A stretch of 64,000 nt of DNA from the NCBI RefSeq assembly GCF_006716885.1, contig NZ_VFPU01000001.1, positions 2,108,001-2,172,000 of the forward strand, written 5' to 3'. The translations under genes were made by a program, and so were the position numbers. The notes under the pieces are model-generated. The model ran no database searches. It was not told the DNA's origin and was given only the letters and a program-made list of their open reading frames with translations. The stretch comes from Ornithinimicrobium humiphilum (GTDB lineage Bacteria; Actinomycetota; Actinomycetes; Actinomycetales; Dermatophilaceae). Below are positions 45,120-55,848 of the stretch, one piece after another. Position 1 is the stretch's first letter; every line of letters starts with the position of its first letter.

Positions 45120-46054
45120 GTCGCTCCGATTGTCCCATCCGCGCGGCCCTGGCCCGAACCGTCGCGCACCAGGCTCGCCGCCGCCTGCTCGACGACGCAG
45201 CGCGTGAGGACGTCGAGGATGCGGGACGGCAGCCGCCACGCCAGCCAGTAGAGGGGCACGTCGTGGTGCGCCCGCCGAGCCACGGTCACGAGCGCTCCCG
45301 CCGCGAGCTCGTCCTCGGCCCAGCCGACCGGCATCATGCCCCACCCCAGCCCGAGCCGGATCCCCTCGGCGAACTCGCGGCTGGAGGGCACGAAGGTGGT
45401 CGGCGGGTCGATCTCGCGCCGGGCCCAGCGGCGCGCCACCCGGTGCTGCATGGTGTCCTTGCGGTCGAAGCGGACCACCGGTGCCCGGTCGAGGTCGGCG
45501 GCCCGGGCCCCGCGGGGCAGCCAGCGGTCCCGGTAGGCGGGCGTGCAGACCGCGACGTAGCGCAGCGAGCCGAGGGGCGTGAGCCGGCACCCCGCCACGG
45601 GCCGCGCGTCGCCCGTCACGGCGGCGAGAGCCGCCCCCGAGCGGACCAGCTCCGAGGCGTGCCCCTCGTCCTCCCGGATCACGTCGAGGGTGACGCCCAG
45701 CTCCTCCTGCGCCCTGGCCAGGGCGGACATCGTCCACGTGGCGAGCGAGTCGGCGTTGACCACGACCGGCACCTGCGGGACGGCCGGGCCGTCCTCCCCC
45801 GGCACGAGCTCGGCGAGCGCGTCGGTGACGAGCAGGTCCCAGTGCCGGGCGAGCCGGAGCAGCACCTCGCCCGCGACCGTCGGCGCCACCGGCCGGGTCC
45901 GGGCGACCACCACCTGCCCGACCGACTGCTCGAGCGCGCGGATCCGCTGCGAGACCGCCGACGGCGTCACGTGCAGCCGGACCGCGGCCCGGTCGAAGGT
46001 GCCCTCCGTGACGACGGCGGACAGCGTGGCCAGCGCCACCGGGTCGATCCTCAT
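45116..46054 (-). CDS. lysG: LysR-type activator of lysine/arginine export
   Basis: A 312-residue LysR regulator of the ArgP/LysG subgroup: N-terminal helix-turn-helix (TFDRAAVRLHVTPSAVSQRI) and effector domain. It is divergent from lysE with 82 bases between, exactly as in Corynebacterium, where LysG with lysine or arginine activates lysE. TAGCCT (complement of 46061-46066) six bases before the ATG gives a leaderless transcript. Confidence 0.92.
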   Translation of the reverse strand: MRIDPVALATLSAVVTEGTFDRAAVRLHVTPSAVSQRIRALEQSVGQVVVARTRPVAPTVAGEVLLRLARHWDLLVTDALAELVPGEDGPAVPQVPVVVNADSLATWTMSALARAQEELGVTLDVIREDEGHASELVRSGAALAAVTGDARPVAGCRLTPLGSLRYVAVCTPAYRDRWLPRGARAADLDRAPVVRFDRKDTMQHRVARRWARREIDPPTTFVPSSREFAEGIRLGLGWGMMPVGWAEDELAAGALVTVARRAHHDVPLYWLAWRLPSRILDVLTRCVVEQAAASLVRDGSGQGRADGTIGAT

Positions 46055-46136
46055 GAAGACAGGCTAATGGTCCTGCACAAATACTCACCGGAGCTGATGG
46101 TGGTCGAGGCTGCCCCCAGCTCTATCGTGGTCGCCC

Positions 46137-46748
46137 GTGACCCCCCTCGCCCTCCTGCTGACCGGCCTGCTGACCGGCCTCGGACTCATCGTCGCCATCG
46201 GCGCCCAGAACGCCTTCCTGCTGCGGCAGGGACTGCGTCGCCAGCAGGTCGGGCCGCTCGTCGCCTTCTGCATCCTGGCGGACGCCGTGCTCATCGGTCT
46301 CGCGGTCCTGGGGATCGGCGCGGTCGTCACGACCTGGCCGGCCTTCCTCACGGTCGCGCGTTGGGGTGGCGGGCTGTTCGTCATCGGTTACGGCCTGCAC
46401 GCCGCGTGGCGGGCGCTGCACCCGGGCGAGGTGCTCGAGGCCGACGGCGGGCGTGGCGGCGACCTGGCGCGGTCGCTGGCGACGATGGTGGCGCTGACGG
46501 TCCTCAACCCGCACGTCTACCTCGACGTCGTGCTGCTGGGCACCATCGCCAACAGCCACGGACCCGACGGTCGCTGGTGGTTCTACGCCGGGATCGTCGC
46601 CGGCAGCGCGCTGTGGTTCACCGTGCTGGGCGCGGGCTCGCGCCGGCTCGCGCCGTTCTTCGCCCGGCCCCGTTCCTGGCAGGTGCTCGACGCGCTCATC
46701 GCGGTGGTCATGGTCTCGATCGGCGCCGGGCTGATCGCCGGCGGCTGA
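46137..46748 (+). CDS. lysE: lysine/arginine exporter
   Basis: A 203-residue LysE with about six hydrophobic segments; the family signature is IGAQNAFLLRQGLRR near residue 22 and ALTVLNPHVYLD in the later half. It exports excess basic amino acids. TATCGT at 46123-46128 and GTG at 46137 fit leaderless transcription; the intergenic dyad region would bind LysG. A strong hairpin follows. Confidence 0.93.
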   Translation: MTPLALLLTGLLTGLGLIVAIGAQNAFLLRQGLRRQQVGPLVAFCILADAVLIGLAVLGIGAVVTTWPAFLTVARWGGGLFVIGYGLHAAWRALHPGEVLEADGGRGGDLARSLATMVALTVLNPHVYLDVVLLGTIANSHGPDGRWWFYAGIVAGSALWFTVLGAGSRRLAPFFARPRSWQVLDALIAVVMVSIGAGLIAGG

Positions 46749-46783
46749 GTCCCGGCACCGCGGCATACCCCTCGGGGAACGAC

Positions 46784-46821
46784 ACGACGGACGCCCGTGC
46801 TCGTGCACGGGCGTCCGTCGT
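46784..46821. terminator. 17-bp hairpin between convergent lysE and PfpI genes
   Basis: 46784-46800 pairs perfectly with 46805-46821 (arm ACGACGGACGCCCGTGC) over a TCGT loop. It can terminate both convergent genes. Confidence 0.8.
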
Positions 46822-46851
46822 CCGGGGTGCGGGCCGGTCACGGCCCCCGGG

Positions 46852-47400
46852 TCAGGCGGTCTGCTCCTCGTGCTCGCCCTCGGCGAACTCCTCGACGATC
46901 TTGGCGTTGAAGGCCGGCAGGTCGTCGGGTGTGCGGCTGGAGACCAGGCCGGCGTCGACGTGGACCTCCTCGTCGACCCAGGTGGCGCCGGCGTTGCGCA
47001 GGTCGGTCTTCAGCGAGGCGTAGGAGGTGAGGGTGCGGCCGCGGAGCACGTCGGCGTCCGTCAGGATCCAGGCGCCGTGGCAGATGACGCCGACCGGCTT
47101 GCCGGCCTCGAAGAAGGCCCGCGCGAAGGCGACGGCGTCCGCGTCCATCCGGATGTCGTCCGCGTTCACGACTCCGCCGGGCAGCACCAGCCCGTCGAAG
47201 TCCGCCGCGTCGGCGCCTGAGACGGACTGGTCGACCGTCGCCTCGTGGCCGTTCTTGCCCGTGATGGAGCCCTCGGAGGGCGACACCAGCAGGGCCTGCC
47301 CACCGGCGTCGGACACCGCCTGCCACGGGCTGGTCAGCTCGCTGTCCTCGAAGCCGTCGGTGGCCAGGAACGCGATCTTCTTGCCGTCAAGGGCGGGCAT
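46852..47400 (-). CDS. DJ-1/PfpI family protein
   Basis: A 182-residue class I glutamine amidotransferase-like protein. The nucleophile elbow is VGVICHGAW with its Cys-His pair, and FEDSELTSP provides the conserved acidic residue near 19. Members act as general stress proteins, glyoxalases or proteases. GGAGGT lies five bases upstream of the ATG. Confidence 0.9.
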   Translation of the reverse strand: MPALDGKKIAFLATDGFEDSELTSPWQAVSDAGGQALLVSPSEGSITGKNGHEATVDQSVSGADAADFDGLVLPGGVVNADDIRMDADAVAFARAFFEAGKPVGVICHGAWILTDADVLRGRTLTSYASLKTDLRNAGATWVDEEVHVDAGLVSSRTPDDLPAFNAKIVEEFAEGEHEEQTA

Positions 47401-47546
47401 GGGGTACCTCCGTGGTCGATGTCCGGGAACTCCTCCACGGTAGGAGCGGCGCGAGGCCGTCGCACCCGGGAACGACGCGCGCCGGCGGGGCCGACCCGGG
47501 GGTGGGCCGTGCACCGCCGGCGCGACGTCGATCGGGGCCGGTCGGG

Positions 47547-49070
47547 TCAGTCGGCGTCCGCGTGGGTCCCGACGGCCTCGCCGCCGGGGCGTCCCGCCAG
47601 CCGGTCGGCGCGCTCCTCCCAGAAGGTGGCGTTCTTGATGCCCAGCGGCCGGGGGTCGAACTGCGGGTCCAGACCCTCCTTGCGCTGCGCCTCGTAGTCC
47701 TTCAGGACCTTGATGGCCGGCCGCTGGAGGATGAGGATCGCGATGATGTTGAGCCAGGCCATCAGCCCGACCCCCAGGTCGCCGGCGGCCCAGGCGGCCT
47801 CGGCCGTCGTCAGCGCACCGTAGGAGACCGTGATCAGCAGCGCGAGCTGCAGGAGCCGCATGCCCACGGCGGTCACCTGGGCACTGCGCCCGCGCAGCAG
47901 GTAGGTGACGTTGACCTCGGCCATGTAGTAGTAGGCCACGATCGTGGTGAAGGCGAAGAAGAGCAGCGCCACGGCCACGAAGCTGCCGCCCAGCCCCGGG
48001 AAGACCGTGTCGAGCGCCGCCTGGGTGTAGGCCGGACCGACCTCCACGCCGTCGACCGCCGTGCCGCCGCTGTAGATCACGGCGCCCGACTCGGCGCCGT
48101 CCTCGTGGACCCGGTACATGCCGGTCGACAGGATCATGATCGCGGTCGCGGTGCAGACGAAGAGCGTGTCGACGTAGACCGCGAACGACTGGACCAGCCC
48201 CTGCTTGGCGGGGTGGGAGACCTCGGCCGCCGCGGCGGCGTGCGGGCCGGTGCCCTGGCCCGCCTCGTTGGAGTAGAGGCCGCGCTTGACGCCCCACATG
48301 ACGGCCATGCCGAGGATCGAGCCGAAGGCCGCGTCGAGGCCGAAGGCGCTCCTGAAGATCAGCGCGAACATCGCGGGGATCTCGGTGACGTTGATGAAGA
48401 GCACGATGACGGCCAGCAGGATGTAGGCGATCGCCATGAACGGCACGACCATGCTGGCGAAGACCGCGATGCGCTTGAGGCCGCCGACGACGATGAAGGC
48501 CAGGGCGATGATCACCCCGATGGTGGCGATCCGCGCGTCCAGGCCCCACGCGTTGCGCATCGAGGAGGTGATGCCGTTGGCCTGCACGCCCGGCAGGAGC
48601 ATGCCCATGGCGATCACCGTGACCACGGCGAAGAGCATGCCGTACCACCTCATGCCCAGGCCCTTCTCGATGAAGTAGGCCGGGCCACCGCGGTACTCGC
48701 CGCGGTCGTCGCGCTCCTTGTAGATCTGGCCGAGGGCGCTCTCGATGAACGAGGTGGCCGACCCCAGGAAGGCCATGACCCACATCCAGAAGATGGCGCC
48801 GGGGCCGCCGAAGGCGATCGCGGTGGCCACGCCACCGATGTTGCCCATGCCGACCCGTCCGGCCAGGCTCATCGCCAGCGCCTGGAAGGAGGAGACACCG
48901 GCCTCGGAGGACTCGCCCTCGCGCAGCTGGCGGATCATGCCGCCGAAGTGCCGCACCTGCATCAGCCGCAGGCGGATCGTGAAGTACAGGCCTGCGGCGA
49001 GGCACAGGTAGACGAGCGCGCTCGACCAGACGATGTCGTTGGCGCGGTTGACGAGCTCTGGCAGGGACAT
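47547..49070 (-). CDS. AGCS sodium:alanine/glycine symporter
   Basis: A 507-residue transporter with about eleven spans. AGRVGMGNIGGVATAIAFGG and GPGAIFWMWVMAFLGSATSF are signatures of the alanine-or-glycine:cation symporter family, and GLYSNEAGQGTGPHAAAAA is also highly conserved. ATG 49070 is preferred because GGGGGAG lies upstream, whereas the ORF's first codon at 49118 is in the leader. Confidence 0.93.
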   Translation of the reverse strand: MSLPELVNRANDIVWSSALVYLCLAAGLYFTIRLRLMQVRHFGGMIRQLREGESSEAGVSSFQALAMSLAGRVGMGNIGGVATAIAFGGPGAIFWMWVMAFLGSATSFIESALGQIYKERDDRGEYRGGPAYFIEKGLGMRWYGMLFAVVTVIAMGMLLPGVQANGITSSMRNAWGLDARIATIGVIIALAFIVVGGLKRIAVFASMVVPFMAIAYILLAVIVLFINVTEIPAMFALIFRSAFGLDAAFGSILGMAVMWGVKRGLYSNEAGQGTGPHAAAAAEVSHPAKQGLVQSFAVYVDTLFVCTATAIMILSTGMYRVHEDGAESGAVIYSGGTAVDGVEVGPAYTQAALDTVFPGLGGSFVAVALLFFAFTTIVAYYYMAEVNVTYLLRGRSAQVTAVGMRLLQLALLITVSYGALTTAEAAWAAGDLGVGLMAWLNIIAILILQRPAIKVLKDYEAQRKEGLDPQFDPRPLGIKNATFWEERADRLAGRPGGEAVGTHADAD

Positions 49071-49175
49071 GGGGGCTCCCCCTTCCGTCGGGAAAACGGT
49101 CGGGCGGCAGTGTGCCACGGCTGTCCCGCGCGGGGCGAGGGCCCTCGGCGCGTCCCGTGCGGGACGCGCCGGAGG

Positions 49176-50585
<1,410 letters not shown>

Positions 50586-50641
50586 GCGCGCCAGTGTACG
50601 GGGGCGTCGGACCTCTCCCGGTGCCGGACTAGGCTGTCCGG

Positions 50642-50971
50642 GTGTCCAGCGCACCCGCCCCCGGCCCCGACCGCACCACCGAGCCCGGCCCCGTCCGGCG
50701 CTCGATCGAGCAGGCCTCGCTGCCGGCCCTCGAGCAGCTCGCCAAGCTGCCCGTCTGGCTGCCGTTCCTCGTGCTGCTCCTCCTCATGCTGGGCGGCGGC
50801 TTCCTGGGCGGACCCGTCGGCTGGGTCCTCGTCGGCCTCGCGCTGGCCTTCATCCTCTGGCTGTTCTACCTGTCCTGGCCTCGGCTGAACGGCGTCGACC
50901 GGCTGATGCGGGTGGCGGTGCTGCTGCTCTTCATGGCGGTGACCGTGGTGCAGCTCGTGCCCCGCGGCTGA
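50642..50971 (+). CDS. small membrane protein, DUF6703-like
   Basis: A 109-residue protein with a polar N-terminal half and three hydrophobic helices ([35 protein letters not shown] and [18 protein letters not shown]). Found in many actinobacteria between glyS and other genes; role unknown. TAGGCT at 50630-50635 precedes the GTG by six bases. Confidence 0.8.
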   Translation: MSSAPAPGPDRTTEPGPVRRSIEQASLPALEQLAKLPVWLPFLVLLLLMLGGGFLGGPVGWVLVGLALAFILWLFYLSWPRLNGVDRLMRVAVLLLFMAVTVVQLVPRG

Positions 50972-50975
50972 GATT

Positions 50976-50992
50976 TTGACAATCATTCTCAA
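50976..50992. promoter_or_regulatory. Zur box before znuA
   Basis: TTGACAATCATTCTCAA is a 7-1-7 dyad (TTGA-AAT...ATT-TCAA) closely matching zinc-uptake-regulator boxes. It lies 20 bases before the znuA ATG, where the bound repressor would block transcription when zinc is plentiful. Confidence 0.75.
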
Positions 50993-51012
50993 CTAGGCGC
51001 AGACTGACGGGT

Positions 51013-52005
51013 ATGCCCCGTGGTCCTCGCCTCCTCCTGCCTCTGCTCGCCCTCCCCCTCGTCCTGACGGGCTGCGGCGGCGGCACCGCCCCGGGGGCCG
51101 ACCCGGACGCGCTGCAGGTGGTCGCGAGCTTCTACCCCCTGGAGTACCTCGCGGAGCGGATCGCGGGCGAGCACGCGCAGGTCACGACGCTGACGGCGCC
51201 GGGCGTCGACCCGCACGAGGTGGAGCTCACGCCCCGGCAGGTGGGCAGCCTCGGCAGCGCCGACCTGGTCGTCTACGCCGCGGGCATGCAGCCGGCCGTG
51301 GACGACGCGGTGTCGAGCCAGGCCGCCGAGCACGCCCTGGACGTCATGCCCAGCGCCTCGCTGCTGCCCTCCGACGGCGACGACCACGACCACGGGCACG
51401 GGCACGAGCACGACGAGGCCGGGCACGACGACGAGGCCGCCGAGGCCACCGAGGAGCACTCCGTCGACGACGGCCACGACCACGGCGCGTTCGACCCGCA
51501 CTTCTGGCTCGACCCGAAGCGCTACGCCGACGTCGCCGCCACGCTGGCCAACCACCTGGCCGAGGTCGACCCCGAGCACGCGGAGGACTACCGCGCCAAC
51601 GTCCGGGTCCTCACCGACGAGCTGCGCGACCTCGACGACGAGCTGGCGGACGGCCTGCAGACCTGCGCGAGCCGCGAGGTGGTGACGACCCACGACGCGT
51701 TCGGCTACCTCGGCGCCCGCTACGACCTCCATGTCGTCGGGATCACCGGCATCGCCCCCGACGCCGAGCCCTCCCCCGCCCGGCTGGCGGAGGTGACCGC
51801 CCTCGTCGAGGAGCTGGGGGTGGGCACGGTCTACGCCGAGCCCCTGCTGCCGACCGCGATCGCCGAGACCGTCGCCGCCGAGACCGGTGCGCAGGTCCTC
51901 ACGCTCGATCCCGCCGACGGGCTGACCGCGGACGAGGACACCGACTACCCGTCGATCATGCGCGACAACCTCGACGCGCTGCGCGAGGGGCTGGGCTGCT
52001 CGTGA
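51013..52005 (+). CDS. znuA: zinc-binding lipoprotein of the ZnuABC importer
   Basis: A 330-residue cluster A-I solute-binding protein. Signal peptide ends in lipobox LTGC near residue 21. Zinc ligands: His in VDPHEVEL near 71, in FDPHFWLDP near 164, and THDAFGYLG near 226. Between them is the His/Asp-rich loop (DDHDHGHGHEHDEAGHDD), typical of zinc-specific members. First gene of the Zur-controlled znuA-znuC-znuB-zur operon. Confidence 0.95.
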   Translation: MPRGPRLLLPLLALPLVLTGCGGGTAPGADPDALQVVASFYPLEYLAERIAGEHAQVTTLTAPGVDPHEVELTPRQVGSLGSADLVVYAAGMQPAVDDAVSSQAAEHALDVMPSASLLPSDGDDHDHGHGHEHDEAGHDDEAAEATEEHSVDDGHDHGAFDPHFWLDPKRYADVAATLANHLAEVDPEHAEDYRANVRVLTDELRDLDDELADGLQTCASREVVTTHDAFGYLGARYDLHVVGITGIAPDAEPSPARLAEVTALVEELGVGTVYAEPLLPTAIAETVAAETGAQVLTLDPADGLTADEDTDYPSIMRDNLDALREGLGCS

Positions 52006-52763
52006 GCTCCGCCCCCGCCGCGACCACCGGTCCCGCCCCGGTGATCATCATGCGCTCGGCGTCCTTCGGCTACGCCGGGCGCCCGGTGGTGACCGACGTC
52101 GACCTCACGGTCCGGGCGGGCGAGGTGGTGGCCGTCCTCGGTCCCAACGGCTCGGGCAAGACCACGCTCGTCAAGGGCCTGCTCGGCCTGTCCGAGCACC
52201 TCTCCGGGACCGTCGAGGTGCTCGGGACGCCCGTGGCCCGGCTGCACGACCGGGCCCGCATCGGCTACGTGCCCCAGCGTCACACCCTCGTCGGCGGGGT
52301 GCGCGCCACGGTCGGCGAGGTGGTCGCCACCGGACTGCTCTCCCGCCGCCCCTGGTGGCGCCCCGCCCGCCGCGCCGACCGCGAGGCGGTGAGGGCCGCC
52401 GTCGAGGCCGCCGGGCTGGGCGACCGCCTCCGCTTCGACGTCGAGAGCCTCTCCGGCGGCCAGCAGCGCCGCGTCCTCATCGCGCGCGCCCTCGTGGCGC
52501 GCCCGGAGGTCCTCGTCATGGACGAGCCGACCGCGGGCGTGGATCGCGCCAGCCAGGACGTGCTGGCCCGCGTGCTGCGCCGGCTCGCCGCGGAGGGCAC
52601 GACCATGCTCATCGTCACGCACGAGCTCAGCGCGCTGCGCGGCATCGTCGACCGCATCGTGGAGGTGGACTCCTCGCACGTGACCTTCGACGGCACCCCC
52701 GAGAGGTATGCCGATCACCAGGCGGAGCTCGCGCGACGGTCCGGACGGGAGGTGCTCGGATGA
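52002..52763 (+). CDS. znuC: zinc ABC transporter ATPase
   Basis: A 253-residue ATPase with GPNGSGKTT (about residue 48), signature LSGGQQRR and Walker B VLVMDEPTAG, plus the H-loop LIVTHELS. GTGA overlap with znuA, ATGA overlap with znuB. Powers zinc import. Confidence 0.95.
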   Translation: MSSAPAATTGPAPVIIMRSASFGYAGRPVVTDVDLTVRAGEVVAVLGPNGSGKTTLVKGLLGLSEHLSGTVEVLGTPVARLHDRARIGYVPQRHTLVGGVRATVGEVVATGLLSRRPWWRPARRADREAVRAAVEAAGLGDRLRFDVESLSGGQQRRVLIARALVARPEVLVMDEPTAGVDRASQDVLARVLRRLAAEGTTMLIVTHELSALRGIVDRIVEVDSSHVTFDGTPERYADHQAELARRSGREVLG

Positions 52764-53776
52764 GCGAGATGCTCGGGCTCGACTTCATGCGCAACGCGCT
52801 GCTGGCCGCCCTCTTCGTGGGGCTGGCCGCCCCGATGGTCGGGATCTTCCTGGTCCAGCGGCGGCTCTCCCTCATCGGCGACGGGCTGGGGCACGTGGCC
52901 CTGGCCGGCGTCGCGGTCGGCGTCCTGACCGGTCAGGCCCCGGTGCTCACCGCCCTGGTCACCGCCGCCCTGGCCGCCGTCGTCATCGAGGTCGTGCGCG
53001 CCCGCGGCCGCACCACCGGCGACGTCGCGCTCGCGCTGATGTTCTACGGCGGCATCGCGGCGGGCGTGGTCATCATCAACCGCTCCGAGGGCGGGCGCAC
53101 CGGCAGCCTCAACGGCTACCTCTTCGGGGCGATCACCACGACGTCCCGCGAAGACCTCGTCGTCTTCGGGCTGCTCTCGGCCGTCATCGTCGCGATCACC
53201 CTGGTGCTCCGCCCGCGCCTCTTCGCGGTCGCCGGCGACGAGGAGTACGCCCGCGCCAGCGGCCTGCCGGTGCTGGCCCTCAACATCCTGCTGGGCGTGC
53301 TCACCGCGGTGACCGTCGTGGTCGCGATGCGGGTCATCGGGCTGCTGCTCATCAGCGCCCTCATGATCATCCCCAACGCCGCGGCGCAGCAGGTGTCGGG
53401 CAGCTTCCGCAGCGCCACGGCCTGGGCCGTGCTCTTCGGGGTCGCCTCCTCGGTCGGCGGCGTCGCGCTCTCCTACCGCCTCGACACGGCCACCGGCGGC
53501 ACGATCGTGCTCCTCACCATCGCCGTCTTCGCGCTGGCGATGGCGGCCGGGGCGGCCGTCCGCGCGCTGGCCCGGCGCCGCCACCGGCTCGCCGAGCGGC
53601 ACGCCCACGAGCACGGCCCCGGGTGCGGCCACGAGGCGATCCCCCACGGCGACCACGTCGACTACCTGCACGACGGCCACCGGCACGCGGCGCACGAGGG
53701 CCACTACGACGAGCACAGCGACGACCCGCTCGACCACTCCCCCGCCGAGCCCGACGCCCAGGAGGTGCGCCCGTGA
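52760..53776 (+). CDS. znuB: zinc ABC permease with His-rich tail
   Basis: A 338-residue permease, about 60 residues longer than typical. Eight or nine spans; SLIGDGLGHVALAGVA is the conserved family loop. The C-terminal extension (from about residue 275) is rich in His (RHAHEHGPGCGHE and DGHRHAAHEGHYDEHSDD), probably cytosolic and metal-binding. Such a tail could buffer zinc emerging from the channel or sense it. GTGA overlap with zur. Confidence 0.93.
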   Translation: MSEMLGLDFMRNALLAALFVGLAAPMVGIFLVQRRLSLIGDGLGHVALAGVAVGVLTGQAPVLTALVTAALAAVVIEVVRARGRTTGDVALALMFYGGIAAGVVIINRSEGGRTGSLNGYLFGAITTTSREDLVVFGLLSAVIVAITLVLRPRLFAVAGDEEYARASGLPVLALNILLGVLTAVTVVVAMRVIGLLLISALMIIPNAAAQQVSGSFRSATAWAVLFGVASSVGGVALSYRLDTATGGTIVLLTIAVFALAMAAGAAVRALARRRHRLAERHAHEHGPGCGHEAIPHGDHVDYLHDGHRHAAHEGHYDEHSDDPLDHSPAEPDAQEVRP

Positions 53777-54168
53777 CCGCCCCCCGCCGCCGCCCGACCC
53801 GCCAGCAGGCCGCCGTCGTCGAGCGCCTCGGGCAGAGCGAGGACTTCACCAGCGCGCAGGAGCTGCACGCCCGAATGCGCGAGGCCGGCGACAAGGTCGG
53901 GCTGGCCACGGTCTACCGGACCCTCACGTCCCTGGCGGCGGCGGGCGAGGTCGACATGATCCGCACCGACGAGGGCGAGGCCGTCTACCGGATGTGCTCG
54001 ACCGGGCACCACCACCACCTGGTCTGCCGGCACTGCGGCCGCACCGTCGAGATCGAGGGTCCGGCCGTGGAGAAGTGGGCCGACCGGGTCGCGGCCGAGC
54101 ACGGCTTCACCGACGTGAGCCACACGCTGGAGGTCTTCGGCACCTGCGCCGGCTGCACCGACCGGTAG
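53773..54168 (+). CDS. zur: zinc uptake regulator, Fur family
   Basis: A 131-residue Fur-family repressor. Winged helix at residues 5-70 (VGLATVYRTLTSLAAAGEVD), the metal site STGHHHHLVCRHCG with CxxC near 82-85, and a second CAGC at the C-terminus forming the structural zinc site. Context with znuABC and the Zur box makes Zur, rather than Fur or Nur, the most likely identity. Its own expression is under the box, giving feedback. Confidence 0.93.
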   Translation: MTAPRRRPTRQQAAVVERLGQSEDFTSAQELHARMREAGDKVGLATVYRTLTSLAAAGEVDMIRTDEGEAVYRMCSTGHHHHLVCRHCGRTVEIEGPAVEKWADRVAAEHGFTDVSHTLEVFGTCAGCTDR

Positions 54169-54228
54169 GACGTCGCGCCCCGGCGCCCCAGGCAGCGGCA
54201 CGGAGCCGGAGCCGTCGGCGCCGGAGCC

Positions 54229-55026
54229 CTACGAGCCCCCGGCCTCGCCGGCCGCCGCGTCGACGGCACCGCCGTAGCGGCGGTCGCGAGCGGCATAGGT
54301 CTCGATGGCCTGCCACAGGTGGCGCCGGTCGAAGTCCGGCCACAGCGTGTCGAGGAAGACCATCTCGGCGTAGGCGCTCTGCCACAGCAGGAAGTTGGAC
54401 GTGCGCTGCTCGCCCGAGCTGCGCAGGAAGAGGTCCACGTCGGGCACCTCGGGGTGGTAGAGGTAGCGCGCCACCGTCCGCTCATCGATGCCACCGGGTC
54501 GCAGCCGGCCCTCGGCCACGTCCTGGCCGATGGCGCGCACGGCATCGGCGATCTCGGCCCGCCCGCCGTAGTTGACGCAGAAGTTGAGCGTGATCACCCG
54601 GTTGTCCCTGGTGCGCTCCTGGGCGTCCTCGAGCTCGGAGATCACCGACTTCCACAGCCGCGGTCGTCGGCCGGACCAGACCACCCGGACCCCCCAGGAG
54701 TCGAGCTCCTCGCGCCGGCGCCGGATGACGTCGCGGTTGAAGCTCATGAGGAAGCGCACCTCCTCGGGGCTGCGCCGCCAGTTCTCCGTCGAGAAGGCGT
54801 AGGCCGAGACGCACTGGACGCCGACCTCGATCGCGCCGGCGATGACGTCGAGCAGGCTCGCCTCCCCCGCCTCGTGGCCCTGCGTCCGACGCAGGCCCCG
54901 CTGGTTGGCCCACCGGCCGTTGCCGTCCATGACGATCGCCACGTGCCGCGGGACGAGCTCGCGGGGGACGGCGGGGGGGCGGGCCCCCGAGGGGTGCGGG
55001 AAGGGCGGGCGCGGCTCGCGGGTCAT
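54229..55026 (-). CDS. uppS: isoprenyl (undecaprenyl/decaprenyl) diphosphate synthase
   Basis: A 265-residue cis-prenyltransferase. [14 protein letters not shown] holds the catalytic Asp near 34; [21 protein letters not shown] provides the isopentenyl diphosphate-binding arginines. It makes the lipid carrier for wall synthesis. The ATG overlaps the recO stop as ATGA, the conserved recO-uppS pair. Confidence 0.95.
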   Translation of the reverse strand: MTREPRPPFPHPSGARPPAVPRELVPRHVAIVMDGNGRWANQRGLRRTQGHEAGEASLLDVIAGAIEVGVQCVSAYAFSTENWRRSPEEVRFLMSFNRDVIRRRREELDSWGVRVVWSGRRPRLWKSVISELEDAQERTRDNRVITLNFCVNYGGRAEIADAVRAIGQDVAEGRLRPGGIDERTVARYLYHPEVPDVDLFLRSSGEQRTSNFLLWQSAYAEMVFLDTLWPDFDRRHLWQAIETYAARDRRYGGAVDAAAGEAGGS

Positions 55027-55754
55027 GGTGTCCTCTCGACGTGGCGCAGCGACCGGACGCCGCGCTCCAGGTGCCACTGCAGGTAGGCGGCGACGAGGCC
55101 GCTGGCCTCGCTGCGGTGCCGCCGCTGGCTGACGTCGGCGACCGACCAGTCTCCGTCGAAGAGCGCACGCAGCAGCTCCAGGGTCTCCGGCGCGGGCGCC
55201 GAGCTGCCCGGCGGACGGCATACCGAGCAGACCGAGCCGCCCGACGGGACGTGGAAGGCGCGGTGGGGACCGGTCATGCCGCACCGCGCGCAGTCGGTGA
55301 AGCTGGCCCGCCAGCCCGCGATGGCCAGGGCCCGGACCAGGTAGGAGTCGAGGACCAGCCGTGGGTCGTGCTCGCCCGTCGCGAGCGCTGCCAGGCCGCC
55401 CGCCAGCAGCCGGAAGTGCTGCGGCGCGGGCTGTCCCTCGTCGGTGAGCTGCTCGCAGGTCTCGAGCATGACGTTGGCGGCCGTGAAGGCCGGGTAGTCG
55501 CGCGCGATGGCCTCGCCGTAGGTGGCCAGCGCGTCGGCCTGGGTGATCGTGTCGAGGTTGCGGCCCTCGTAGCACTGGACGTCGACGACCATCCCCGGCT
55601 CCAGCCGGGCGCCGAACTTGCTCTTGGTGCGACGTACGCCCTTGGCCACCGCTCGCACCCGGCCCCGGCCGCGGGTCAGCAGCGTGACGATCCGGTCGGC
55701 CTCGCCCAGCTTGTGCGTGCGCAGCACGACGGCTGCTTCGCGGTAGGTGGGCAT
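55023..55754 (-). CDS. recO: DNA repair protein RecO
   Basis: A 243-residue RecO with N-terminal OB fold ([20 protein letters not shown]) and the C-terminal zinc site CARCG...CSVC. It loads RecA on SSB-coated DNA with RecR. ATG 55754 is the expected family start; the longer open frame is discarded. Confidence 0.93.
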   Translation of the reverse strand: MPTYREAAVVLRTHKLGEADRIVTLLTRGRGRVRAVAKGVRRTKSKFGARLEPGMVVDVQCYEGRNLDTITQADALATYGEAIARDYPAFTAANVMLETCEQLTDEGQPAPQHFRLLAGGLAALATGEHDPRLVLDSYLVRALAIAGWRASFTDCARCGMTGPHRAFHVPSGGSVCSVCRPPGSSAPAPETLELLRALFDGDWSVADVSQRRHRSEASGLVAAYLQWHLERGVRSLRHVERTP

Positions 55755-55821
55755 GGGTCCATCCTCCCACCGCGACCCCCTCGCGCCCGGCAGGTGGGGC
55801 GCCGCACGAGGATGGCGTGTA

Positions 55822-55837
55822 TCGTACACCTGTTCTA
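55822..55837. promoter_or_regulatory. LexA-like box overlapping the AlkB promoter
   Basis: TCGTACACCTGTTCTA matches the actinobacterial SOS box TCGAAC-N4-GTTCGA at 10 of 12 positions. It abuts the TACAGT -10 (55836-55841), an ideal repressor position. A GTGTA-TCG-TACAC dyad overlaps its left arm. Confidence 0.6.
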
Positions 55838-55848
55838 CAGTGGGCGTC

